Part shown: positions 53,100 to 61,167 of the stretch, in pieces
How positions within the stretch are numbered: position 1 is the first letter of the stretch
Layout: each line of letters starts with the position of its first letter
Assembly (NCBI GenBank): GCA_963727845.1
Contig: CAVSHI010000003.1
Location: 806,001 to 870,000, forward strand
DNA from: JBEKTW01 sp963727845
GTDB taxonomy: Bacteria > Bacteroidota > Ignavibacteria > UBA10030 > SZUA-254
Direction of reading: 5' to 3'
Length of the DNA: 64,000 bases
Made by a program: the position numbers and the translations under genes
Notes under the pieces: model-generated
What the model saw: the letters and a program-made list of their open reading frames with translations, nothing else
Told to the model about the DNA's origin: nothing
Databases searched by the model: none

Positions 53100-54761
53100 T
53101 CAAAATGGTCTTGAAAAGGAAATCCAAAAGTTACTCCGGTTGTTGTACAACTGGTAATTCTCGAACCGTATCTCAATTGCTATAGCCCGCCAGCGGTACT
53201 GCGACGAGATCGAGTGATTGATCGAGGCGCGATCGTAGTCCGGATCAAATGTGCGGATGAGCCTGTAAAGGAACGAGAGATTACGGACGAAAAATTGGGG
53301 GCTGGTAAAACTCGCAGTCCAGTTGTATGTGCGGCTGACAAGCCCTTCATAAAACCAGTTATTCCCACCGCTCACACCAAGCGTAAAGGGAACAACAACA
53401 GACATCATGGGGCTGCTCAACGCCCATTGAAGCTGGACCCCTTTATGATTACCGTATCCCTCCAAATCGCCGCTGTAGACGTCCGATTGGTAATTGATCA
53501 TGCATTGTCCCTGGATATTGTACACTGTGTAGCCGGTAATATTCGCATTTGCGCTATTGGTCACCGATTGACGGTGGATGTCATCGCTCACCTGTCCGTA
53601 CGATATCGAGTGCCCGACTGAAAGCTGATAGGAGCTGAAGTTGGTCGAGAAGCTATTTGACAGGCCCCCCGTGAATGTCGCCTGCTGCTGGAGGTAGTCC
53701 ATGATACCGTACCCGAAATTCAGTCCATTTGAGATCCCAATCGATTTGTATGAGTCTGTGTGCTGCGCGGAGAAGCTGGCGCTTCCGCCCGAATTATCCC
53801 CGCTTCCGACACCCGACGCGTATTCATTGCGTCCATAATTGCCACCGGCCGAAAAGAAGTATCGGAAATGATCGTTCTGGATATACAGAACCGATTGCGA
53901 CAGGTTGGAAAGCAACGACTGGTAGCTCGGGCCGGAATTTTGATGCGAACTCAGCGTCGTAGAAAGATGAAACTCTTTGCTTGCAGCATCAACATACGAC
54001 GCTAATCCGCTGACAGTTGTAAGTTCGGCGTAGCGGCTGTAATTGACGTCGTAATTGAGGTTCTGCATGTCTGCCAGCGATCGCATGCCATGGACGACTA
54101 CGTTGTAGTATTTCGAGTCGGCTGCGCTGTAGATGTCGTTGTTGTCGCTCATTGTTCCGCTGACACTGACAGATCCCCCCTTGCCTCCGGAGGAGAGATT
54201 CATTGAATAGCTTGTCGATGTCTGATCAACAGGGGCACCGGATCCAAGCGACCACTGGTGCGCGCGATATACAATAAAACTCGTGCTTGGAAGAAAAGGA
54301 ATATCATGGGTTGAAAAACTGAGGTTTTGTTGCTGCTTCCGAAACTGCTGCCCTTGCCAGTTCGCCTGCGGAGAGCTTGAGAACGACTGTGTAATTCCAT
54401 CGGTCAACCGGATCAGAGTGGTGATGGGCAGATCGCGGAACACCGACAATCCCAGGTCATAGTAGTTCCACGAAAATGATTTCGTGGAAAGCGTATACTC
54501 CGAAAGGCGGGAGGACGAATTCGAAAGATTGAGTGTCGTGTGAAGATCGAATGAAATGATTTCGGGATCCACCAGAGAACCGGTGGCGCCAAGATCGAGC
54601 ATCGGGCTTTGCGTGGAGGCGGTTGTATGCGTTCCTCCGCTGCTAAAATCCTGGTACTGGTATTCATACCGGAGGATGCCATTAAGCGTCTTCAGTTCCT
54701 GCGACCAACCGGCGAGGCGCAGTACTGCCGCACAGGCCAATATGATTGCCGTTCTCTTCAA
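53100..54761 (-). CDS. Predicted outer-membrane beta-barrel protein
   Basis: The 553-residue protein has a signal peptide (MKRTAIILACAAVLRLAGWSQ). Long alternating amphipathic strands rich in Ser, Tyr and Asn follow through to a terminal aromatic (FWISFSRPF), typical of outer-membrane barrels. I count enough strands for a large barrel of about 20 or more, but no named family is recognised. Sitting between cytochrome genes, it is the best candidate for the porin sheath of a porin-cytochrome complex. It is separated from the next gene upstream by a 56-base hairpin and downstream by about 150 bases. Confidence 0.7.
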   Translation of the reverse strand: MKRTAIILACAAVLRLAGWSQELKTLNGILRYEYQYQDFSSGGTHTTASTQSPMLDLGATGSLVDPEIISFDLHTTLNLSNSSSRLSEYTLSTKSFSWNYYDLGLSVFRDLPITTLIRLTDGITQSFSSSPQANWQGQQFRKQQQNLSFSTHDIPFLPSTSFIVYRAHQWSLGSGAPVDQTSTSYSMNLSSGGKGGSVSVSGTMSDNNDIYSAADSKYYNVVVHGMRSLADMQNLNYDVNYSRYAELTTVSGLASYVDAASKEFHLSTTLSSHQNSGPSYQSLLSNLSQSVLYIQNDHFRYFFSAGGNYGRNEYASGVGSGDNSGGSASFSAQHTDSYKSIGISNGLNFGYGIMDYLQQQATFTGGLSNSFSTNFSSYQLSVGHSISYGQVSDDIHRQSVTNSANANITGYTVYNIQGQCMINYQSDVYSGDLEGYGNHKGVQLQWALSSPMMSVVVPFTLGVSGGNNWFYEGLVSRTYNWTASFTSPQFFVRNLSFLYRLIRTFDPDYDRASINHSISSQYRWRAIAIEIRFENYQLYNNRSNFWISFSRPF

Positions 54762-54780
54762 TTCCCCTTGCCTTTCTTAT

Positions 54781-54837
54781 CCGTTCCGGGGCATCCCGTC
54801 CCGCCGATTTTTCAGCGGGACGGGCTTGCCGGAACGT
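54781..54837. repeat. Long hairpin between the 4-heme cytochrome and barrel genes
   Basis: The inner stem CCCGTCCCGC (54795-54804) pairs with GCGGGACGGG (54815-54824). The outer stem CGTTCCGG (54782-54789) pairs with CCGGAACG (54829-54836). There is no T run on either side, so an mRNA processing, stability or REP-type element is likelier than a terminator. Confidence 0.65.
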
Positions 54838-54872
54838 GTTGTGACTCTACAATGAAACCGCGTGAAGCACTG

Positions 54873-55694
54873 TTACTTCTTGTGGCATGCAACGCAAAGC
54901 TGTCCGCCATTGAGCGTGCCTTCGATGAGCGGAAAACTGCCGGAACCGCTCGGTGCAGTCGAAGGGTTGATATGCGGATTATGGCAGGACGGGCATTGCA
55001 TCGTGTAGTTGCCCGAACCATCCGGGAACAAGCGGCCGACTGCTCCGTAAGTAGCGTCATTGTACAAATACTTCTGGGTTCCGGGATCGTACAAACCCTG
55101 ATCCACGGCGGCCAGAGCTGAATTGTACACAAAATTGACGGGGTGGATATGGCTGAGTCCGCCATAGGAACCGGTCGTAGCCATGCTCATATATGACGGA
55201 ACCCTGACCGTATCAAATCCGACTGAGCTACCGGGCCACGCTACACCATGGGGAACGGGTAATGACTGATAGGCGGCGGAGGCAAACATCTGGCTTCCGT
55301 CATGGCAGCTCAAGCAGAACGAGCTGTAATTATCCGTCGTGTTCACCGGATTCGTCGTCGCATCCATCGTACCGCTGGAATACGTGCCGAAGGTGATCCC
55401 GGCATGTGTTGATCCGGTCACAAGCGACTTGCGCGCCCAGAGAGGATAGCCGATTCCCGCGCTGGAAACGTGCGGAACGTGGCAATAGCCGCACAGGAAG
55501 TTGGTCGGTCCGATCATCTTCATGCTGAGTGAATCGGAGGCCGTCGAGGTGAAATCGTGCGGTCCACCCGCCATACCCGACGTCACGCCCTGCGTACCGG
55601 TAGTCTGAAGTGAAGTACCGCCGAACCCAGTCTGTGCCGACGCGATGCTTGCCAGAAGGCAGATCGCGACAACGGCGATGAGTAAGTGTTTCAT
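54873..55694 (-). CDS. Tetraheme c-type cytochrome
   Basis: The 273-residue protein has a signal peptide (MKHLLIAVVAICLLASIASA) and four CXXCH motifs: CGYCH, CLSCH, CPSCH, CVACH. The last is almost at the C-terminus (CVACHKK). Second histidines follow in CHVPH and CHNPH. Segments around the second motif (SSFCLSCHDGSQ, HPVNFVYN) resemble those in the large cytochrome (SKFCLSCHDGTV, HPVGFVYD), so the two share a domain. It is likely to be a periplasmic electron carrier handing electrons to or from the outer-membrane proteins encoded on both sides. Confidence 0.9.
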   Translation of the reverse strand: MKHLLIAVVAICLLASIASAQTGFGGTSLQTTGTQGVTSGMAGGPHDFTSTASDSLSMKMIGPTNFLCGYCHVPHVSSAGIGYPLWARKSLVTGSTHAGITFGTYSSGTMDATTNPVNTTDNYSSFCLSCHDGSQMFASAAYQSLPVPHGVAWPGSSVGFDTVRVPSYMSMATTGSYGGLSHIHPVNFVYNSALAAVDQGLYDPGTQKYLYNDATYGAVGRLFPDGSGNYTMQCPSCHNPHINPSTAPSGSGSFPLIEGTLNGGQLCVACHKK

Positions 55695-55780
55695 AAGTAT
55701 ATCTCCTTGTTAATTAAGTGATTGTTGCCTCTTGTCTGGTACCGTACCCTTTTTCCCATGAGGCGACTGGAAATTGAGGT

Positions 55781-56800
55781 TTATTTTTCTTTTAACAATT
55801 GGAACAGCTGGACCCTGGCGTTCAAATTATCGGTAACGTAAAGCATATTGTTCTGATCGATCGTGATGCTGACAGGGTCCTGGAATCCGTCATTGCCAGC
55901 AGAAAACTTGCCGACAAAGAGCAGGAGTTCTCCTTGCTGGTTGAAAATTTGAAAATTGTGATAGTACGAGTCGACAACATAAATATTGCCGTAGGAATCG
56001 AGCGCAATTCCTTTCGGGCGGGCAAACATTCCCCACGCGTCACCGTGCGAACCGAACTTCCGAAGGAATTTCCCCGTGGAATCGAATATCTCCACACGGT
56101 AATTGAAGGCATCGACAACATACATGTTGCCTGCATTGTCAACCGCGATGCTTTGCGGAAAGTTAAACTGACCGTCGGCGTCACCCCGTTTCCCGATCAC
56201 CATCAGTGAATCGCCGTTTTCCGAATAGATCGAGACATTGTGCAATTTATTATCGACAACCAGCACATGATGCCTCAGGGTGTCGACGACAACATCCACA
56301 GGATTAGGAAAACTTCCGCGCTTGCCAATGAGATGGATGTCTTTGCCTTCGGGTGTAAGCACCGCGACCTGACCCAGCGCGCCAAGTCCAACAAAGAGCT
56401 TGCCGTCGCCATACGCGATCCCTCGCGCTCCTTCCAGCGGTATCTTACTCAAATCGCCGAGGATGGTGACTTCTTTTTTCACGTTATCGAAGAGAAAGAT
56501 TCCCCGCCCTGCATCCGTAACCCAAACGCGTCCGTTTCCGTCGGTGCAGACATCATAAGGGTTGGTGAGTGCGTTGGAAACCGAGCTTCCTGCGAGCGCT
56601 TTGGTGATTACCCCCAGGCCGGAAGTATAGTCGTCTTCGCCCCTCATCGTCCGGATATATCTAATGCGAGGATCATCGGGGGGGGATGGCCAGACCAAGT
56701 CAGAGTCTTTTGCCGCCTGCTTTGAACTGCTGCACCCGCTCACGAGCAGGGCGAAGGCTCCGGCGAAAAGAAACAGCAGGGTGTGTGGTATGGCACGCAT
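55781..56800 (-). CDS. NHL-repeat beta-propeller lipoprotein
   Basis: The start at 56800 gives a lipoprotein signal (MRAIPHTLLFLFAGAFALLV, then SGC with Cys23); AGAAGGA lies upstream. The Met at 56827 is an alternative. The 339-residue product has about six NHL repeats (PYDVCTDGNGRVWVTDAG, PQSIAVDNAGNMYVVDAF, PKGIALDSYGNIYVVDSY, PVSITIDQNNMLYVTDN). The mature N-terminus VWPSPPDDPRIRYI is clearly homologous to the other NHL protein, so they are paralogues, one lipid-anchored and one soluble. Confidence 0.85.
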   Translation of the reverse strand: MRAIPHTLLFLFAGAFALLVSGCSSSKQAAKDSDLVWPSPPDDPRIRYIRTMRGEDDYTSGLGVITKALAGSSVSNALTNPYDVCTDGNGRVWVTDAGRGIFLFDNVKKEVTILGDLSKIPLEGARGIAYGDGKLFVGLGALGQVAVLTPEGKDIHLIGKRGSFPNPVDVVVDTLRHHVLVVDNKLHNVSIYSENGDSLMVIGKRGDADGQFNFPQSIAVDNAGNMYVVDAFNYRVEIFDSTGKFLRKFGSHGDAWGMFARPKGIALDSYGNIYVVDSYYHNFQIFNQQGELLLFVGKFSAGNDGFQDPVSITIDQNNMLYVTDNLNARVQLFQLLKEK

Positions 56801-56807
56801 GGTTTCG

Positions 56808-57644
56808 TTAATCCTTCTTTTTTTCATCGTGAATCTGTTTTTCCAGGTCGTCGAATGAAGGAATGACCGCCGGTTGTTCTTTCGGCTTCTCAGGATTCAT
56901 AAATTCGATACTCGCAGTGGAAACGGAAACGCCGGCGGAAAACATCCACGATGATACGCCGTTTGACCGCAAATATCCGGGACTGAGTTGCACGCAAACG
57001 TTTGGATGGGCGCGGAAGAGCAGGAGTACCGAGCCCTGCCGGTCATTGTCGCCGTAGTAGTTGTATTGAAATTCCCCTCCAACCTTGAGGAAACTGTTGA
57101 AAACATGGGAAGCATTACAGCCTGCGGCGAGGCGCCGTTCGTTCTCCGCCGATGTTACTCCAACGAACAGATTTGCATTCAGCGTGCTGAGCATCCCGGG
57201 TTGGATGATAAGGGCCCCGCGGGTGATCCCCGACGGCAGCAGCGCCGATCCGTTTTCACTTGTCGTGGACACCTCTTCAGCCCAGAGCGCAATGCGCGAG
57301 CTGAATGGAAACAAAAAGGGAAATACGAATTTCCCGCCAAACCCTATGAACGATGGTGATAGTGCGGTCCCGGCCTGAAGCGACTGAAATTTCGCGGAGA
57401 ATTCCATGTTCGACGAAAGACCGCCTGTGATCCCATAGCTGTTCAATCCTCCCTCGCCTCCGTTCACGAAACTCAAACGGGTAATATCGAGGCGGAAATG
57501 CGATTCAGGGGTTACTCCGATGGTCGGGGTGAACGCCATCCCGCTTCCACCCACCAGGCCAAGGTCGCTCATCGGCTGCGCAACGGCCGGCACAGAGGCA
57601 AGCAGCAGCAAGGCAAGCAGGCAATATAGGGGACAGAATTTCAT
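56808..57644 (-). CDS. Predicted outer-membrane protein of unknown family
   Basis: The start at 57644 (MKFCPLYCLLALLLLASVPAVAQ) lies two bases after the octaheme cytochrome stop and gives a signal peptide and 278 residues. The body consists of alternating beta-strands with aromatic girdles (FSAKFQSLQAGTALSPSFIG, FKVGGEFQYNYYG-like, VCVQLSPGYL) and ends in a charged tail (FDDLEKQIHDEKKKD). It resembles small outer-membrane barrels or surface proteins but no named domain is recognised. By position it is part of the cytochrome operon and may accompany the NHL lipoprotein that follows eight bases later. Confidence 0.65.
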   Translation of the reverse strand: MKFCPLYCLLALLLLASVPAVAQPMSDLGLVGGSGMAFTPTIGVTPESHFRLDITRLSFVNGGEGGLNSYGITGGLSSNMEFSAKFQSLQAGTALSPSFIGFGGKFVFPFLFPFSSRIALWAEEVSTTSENGSALLPSGITRGALIIQPGMLSTLNANLFVGVTSAENERRLAAGCNASHVFNSFLKVGGEFQYNYYGDNDRQGSVLLLFRAHPNVCVQLSPGYLRSNGVSSWMFSAGVSVSTASIEFMNPEKPKEQPAVIPSFDDLEKQIHDEKKKD

Positions 57645-57646
57645 AT

Positions 57647-58852
57647 TCAATGACACTTTGCACACACGGCCATTGAGCCGCCTGCCACTTTCAGCAGATG
57701 ATCGTTATCGGTACCATGAGGATTATGGCAGCTCACACATGAGATTTCCTCACCGCTCCTGGTGAGAGCAAAGCGCATCGGATGTTTGCCCACAGGATGA
57801 TTCAGCTTCTGGTCGGCATGGCATCCCGTGCAAAGATCGTAGACATTGGTCTTGAGCAGGTGGGGCTGATCGCTGCTGTGAGGCGAGTGGCAGGTGATGC
57901 AATCAGATGCAATCGGATGCACGGATTTCGAGCTGTCGACTGCCGTTTTCTTGTCACTGTGACACTCGTAACACGCATCCGGCACCCCTTTTGTTACCAA
58001 CATCACTTTCTTTTCCCCCGACCACCCGTGGCAGGCATCGCACTGCTTCATCTCGACCGGGCCATGAATCTTCAACTCGGGCGGTGGCGCCGTGTGGCAA
58101 ACCGAACAATCAGCTTTCATCGTCATGCCATTGTCCGCACTCGGAAGGCCTTCGTGGCATGTCGTGCAGTTCTTCTCGAACTCCGAATTATGAAAATGAG
58201 TGCTGCGTGTATCAAGCGACTTCGATTCATTCACATAGTTGGTGGTAAATTCCAATGCCTCATCCTTCCGGCCCGCCGGCGCAAAATAGATCAGGTTCAA
58301 ACCCGGAACGAGACGCAGGTGGAGCTTGTAGAGCTTACGATTATCGTCGTTGGGGTCATCATAGGGAGTGACATAGGAACTATCTTTCCAACCCGAAATT
58401 TTCATGACTACGTAAAGGGGAGATGTATTTTGAACTTCCTTGAGAAGCCCGGCAAATTCCGGGGTCCTCCAGAACCGGCGTATGGTCATCGTGTCGCCGT
58501 ACTTGTACGCAACCGACTCTGGAGTCGTGAAGTAATTCGTAAACTTGTACGTGAACCATATTTTCTTGATCGTGGTATGCGGTTCAAAGAGCTTCAAGAA
58601 GGTTTTGGGAAACTCATCTTTCGCCTCGCTCGCCGTGAGGTCGATCTGCTTCAGCGTCCGCCACTCCGTCGATACGAGCAAAGCTCCGGTGGTATCTTTC
58701 TGGGCAGACACGATGAATATTTGGCCTTGGTCATACGAGGTCGAATCCTGAAGCGTGGGATACAACAAAGAGACCTTCTGGGTGGGAGATCCACCCATAA
58801 GAACGGCCGCCAGTCCCACTACAGGAAGAAATATTTTGAAATTGACTCGCAT
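57647..58852 (-). CDS. Octaheme c-type cytochrome with N-terminal beta domain
   Basis: The 401-residue protein has a signal anchor (MRVNFKIFLPVVGLAAVLMGG) and a heme-free domain to about residue 225. Eight CXXCH motifs follow from Cys229: CTTCH, CSVCH, CDACH, CYECH, CITCH, CTGCH, CVSCH and CAKCH. The last motif ends the protein, its His being the final residue. CHSPH and CHNPH give doubled motifs. It is the first gene of the cytochrome operon after a 335-base gap and is likely periplasmic or outer-membrane associated. Confidence 0.9.
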   Translation of the reverse strand: MRVNFKIFLPVVGLAAVLMGGSPTQKVSLLYPTLQDSTSYDQGQIFIVSAQKDTTGALLVSTEWRTLKQIDLTASEAKDEFPKTFLKLFEPHTTIKKIWFTYKFTNYFTTPESVAYKYGDTMTIRRFWRTPEFAGLLKEVQNTSPLYVVMKISGWKDSSYVTPYDDPNDDNRKLYKLHLRLVPGLNLIYFAPAGRKDEALEFTTNYVNESKSLDTRSTHFHNSEFEKNCTTCHEGLPSADNGMTMKADCSVCHTAPPPELKIHGPVEMKQCDACHGWSGEKKVMLVTKGVPDACYECHSDKKTAVDSSKSVHPIASDCITCHSPHSSDQPHLLKTNVYDLCTGCHADQKLNHPVGKHPMRFALTRSGEEISCVSCHNPHGTDNDHLLKVAGGSMAVCAKCH

Positions 58853-59187
58853 TGAACCCTGATACCTTCCTCAGGATAGTACACACCAAGTGCCAGACAT
58901 TTTGCTCCTAAAACCTGTCCATTATGGCATTTTTTTGATTTTCTTGGGATGGTCGAATTAATGGTGGGTGATTTGACATAGCGGCATTTCCAGTTATGAC
59001 AAAACTCGGCCAGTTTCGACATTTTCCGGTGTTCGCAATTGAGGTACTGCGTTATCACAAGTGAAAACACAATGCGGTTGAAAAATGGCATGAAATGAGC
59101 AAAATCGCCTGTTCTGGAAATTTTCGGGCCAGGCAACCGGCAGGAACGTAGTTTGTCAATCTTGTGGGTTAAATCCCCCGAATCGAC
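58853..59187 (-). promoter_or_regulatory. Upstream region of the cytochrome operon; weak sigma-54-like site
   Basis: Gene-free. On the minus strand TGGCAC (58895-58890) is followed at the proper distance by GTGT in place of TTGC, a half-match to a -24/-12 promoter. An NtrC-family activator is encoded nearby. AGGAAGG at 58871-58865 may be the ribosome binding site for the octaheme gene. No other motif is recognised. Confidence 0.25.
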
Positions 59188-59610
59188 CTAAAACTTCTTG
59201 GAAGTAAGATCTTTTACGAGTTTGACCATTTCTCCTAGATCAAAGGGTTTGTCAATGAACTGTTCAATTCCGAGATCCGCGGCCTTTTTCCGTGATTGTT
59301 CATCACGGTAAGCCGATATCATTATTATTTGTGTGTCGATTGGCCCCCCTTTTCCCGCCTTCGCAACCCCGAATCCGTCAACACGGGGAAGTTTCATGTC
59401 CGTTATGATGACATCGAAAGCTGAAGACCGGATCAATTCGATGGCCTCTTCACCCGTGCTGGCAGTTGTAACTCGAGCGCCGGCTTTCTCAAGAGCATTC
59501 TCAATCGACCAGCACATCAGTGGTTCATCATCGACAACAAGAACCGATGGACCTTTTTTCTCTGACTGGCCTGGTTTATTATTCTGGTTGATATTCGTGA
59601 GCGTGTTCAT
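59188..59610 (-). CDS. Single-domain response regulator
   Basis: The start at 59610 (MNTLTNINQNN) gives 140 residues: a short linker and one receiver domain with acidic pocket Asp27/Asp28 (VVDDEP), phosphoacceptor Asp71 (ITDMKLP) and Lys in FIDKPFD. There is no output domain, so it probably works by protein-protein contact or as a phosphate sink. It is 156 bases downstream of the NtrC-type regulator and directly upstream of the cytochrome operon region. Its N-terminus is not typical, and the frame from 59682 adds nothing recognisable. Confidence 0.85.
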   Translation of the reverse strand: MNTLTNINQNNKPGQSEKKGPSVLVVDDEPLMCWSIENALEKAGARVTTASTGEEAIELIRSSAFDVIITDMKLPRVDGFGVAKAGKGGPIDTQIIMISAYRDEQSRKKAADLGIEQFIDKPFDLGEMVKLVKDLTSKKF

Positions 59611-59766
59611 GCATAGTCCCGGGGAACATTCTATGGTAGACGGCAAGATGCGTGCCAATGACGGAAAGGGTCTCGACTGCAAATCGCAGGCGGAAAAAGG
59701 AGGTTCGACTCAGGAGATTAAATTTGGAGGGAGCGCAGATAAGAAGCAATGGGTCAATTGACCCAT

Positions 59767-61161
59767 CTATGGGGAATCGCTATCACCGGTGATAATACTT
59801 CGATTCAAAAGGCCGAATTTTTTCATTCGATAACGCAGAGTATCCCGACTGATATCCAGCAACTTCGCAGCCTGCGTTTGGTTATAGTTGACCTTTTTCA
59901 GCGCGTGGACAAGAGCTTGTTTTTCCAATTCAAACAACGGCATGTCTGCCGCTGCCGATGCTTGACCTGACGTCGGCACTGATCCTCGATGCAAAGGAAA
60001 TTCAATGTGACCCGGTCGGATTGCTTCATCATCCCATAGCAATACCGCACGCTCCAGAACATTTCTCATCTCTCTCACATTGCCGGGCCAATGATAGCCG
60101 GAGAACAGTTCCTTTGTCTCCCCGGCGAGTTGTTTGAATTGTTTATGGAATTTTGCGTTAAATTCCTGGAGGAAATATTCTGCCAGCAGGATGATATCTT
60201 CACCCCGTTCCCGGAGTGGCGGCATATGAATACTCGCCACGTTGAGCCGGTAGTAGAGATCGGCCCGGAACTTCTCTTCTGCGAGCCGCGACTCAAGGGA
60301 TCTGTTGGTCGCAGCGATAATGCGAACATCCACGGTGATGTCCGAGGTTCCACCGACGCGCAGGAACGATTTCTGTTCGAGCACGCGAAGCAGTTTCACT
60401 TGCACTTTCGGTGAAGCGTCTCCAATCTCATCCAGGAAGATGGTCCCCGTATGCGCAAGCTCAAAGACCCCCTTCTTCTGATTTCTTGCGTCGGTGAAGG
60501 CCCCTTTCTCATGTCCGAACATTTCACTTTCAATGATTGTTTCCGCCAGGGAGGAAAAATTCACCGTTATCAGAGGATTATCCCGGCGCGCACTCAGAAA
60601 ATGAATCGCTTTCGCAGCCAGTTCTTTCCCCGTCCCACTTTCACCCGTGATCAATACCGTTGTCCCGCTGCTTTGAGCAATCTTCGTAATCGTATCGAAT
60701 ACTTTTTTCATCTGCGGAGAGGACCCGATCATGCCGCAGAAGCCATAACTTTTTTCTTGCTCCCTCAGAAAATGTGCGACCTGCCGTTTCAGCCGGGTGG
60801 CTTCAAGTTCTCTCTCAATGACGATTTTCAACTCGTCGATGTTGACCGGTTTGGTCACATAATCGACCGCACCAAGTTTCATGGCCTGCACGGCAACGTC
60901 AGATTTGTCGATCGCCGTGAGCATGATGACAGGCACCACAATCCCCAAACTCTTGATTTCCTGCAGAACATCAATCCCTGTGCCGTCGGGCAGAAGCTGG
61001 TCGAGAATCATGAGGTCGGGTTCATGCTCTTTGAGTAACGAAACACCCTGCTTGACCGTCTCTGCGCTCAAAACGTTAAAGCCAGACTTCGTGAGTTCCT
61101 GCTGTAGAGACCAGCGGATCAGTTTTTCATCATCAACAATGAGGATCGTTTCCCCGCGCAT
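59767..61161 (-). CDS. NtrC-family sigma-54-dependent response regulator
   Basis: The 464-residue protein has three parts. The receiver has Asp54 as phosphoacceptor. The AAA+ domain has Walker A GESGTGKE (173-180) and the sigma-54 contact loop GAFTDA (220-225), a natural variant of GAFTGA. The C-terminal Fis-type helix-turn-helix is NQTQAAKLLDISRDTLRYRM. It should activate sigma-54 promoters when phosphorylated by the kinase encoded six bases upstream. The cytochrome operon and ccm genes are the obvious target candidates. Confidence 0.93.
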   Translation of the reverse strand: MRGETILIVDDEKLIRWSLQQELTKSGFNVLSAETVKQGVSLLKEHEPDLMILDQLLPDGTGIDVLQEIKSLGIVVPVIMLTAIDKSDVAVQAMKLGAVDYVTKPVNIDELKIVIERELEATRLKRQVAHFLREQEKSYGFCGMIGSSPQMKKVFDTITKIAQSSGTTVLITGESGTGKELAAKAIHFLSARRDNPLITVNFSSLAETIIESEMFGHEKGAFTDARNQKKGVFELAHTGTIFLDEIGDASPKVQVKLLRVLEQKSFLRVGGTSDITVDVRIIAATNRSLESRLAEEKFRADLYYRLNVASIHMPPLRERGEDIILLAEYFLQEFNAKFHKQFKQLAGETKELFSGYHWPGNVREMRNVLERAVLLWDDEAIRPGHIEFPLHRGSVPTSGQASAAADMPLFELEKQALVHALKKVNYNQTQAAKLLDISRDTLRYRMKKFGLLNRSIITGDSDSP

Positions 61162-61167
61162 TTTTCC

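Noticed and set aside
59089..59104. TGGCAT-N5-GAGCA, a fair sigma-54 match on the plus strand
   Set aside because: All genes to the right are on the minus strand, so there is nothing for it to drive.
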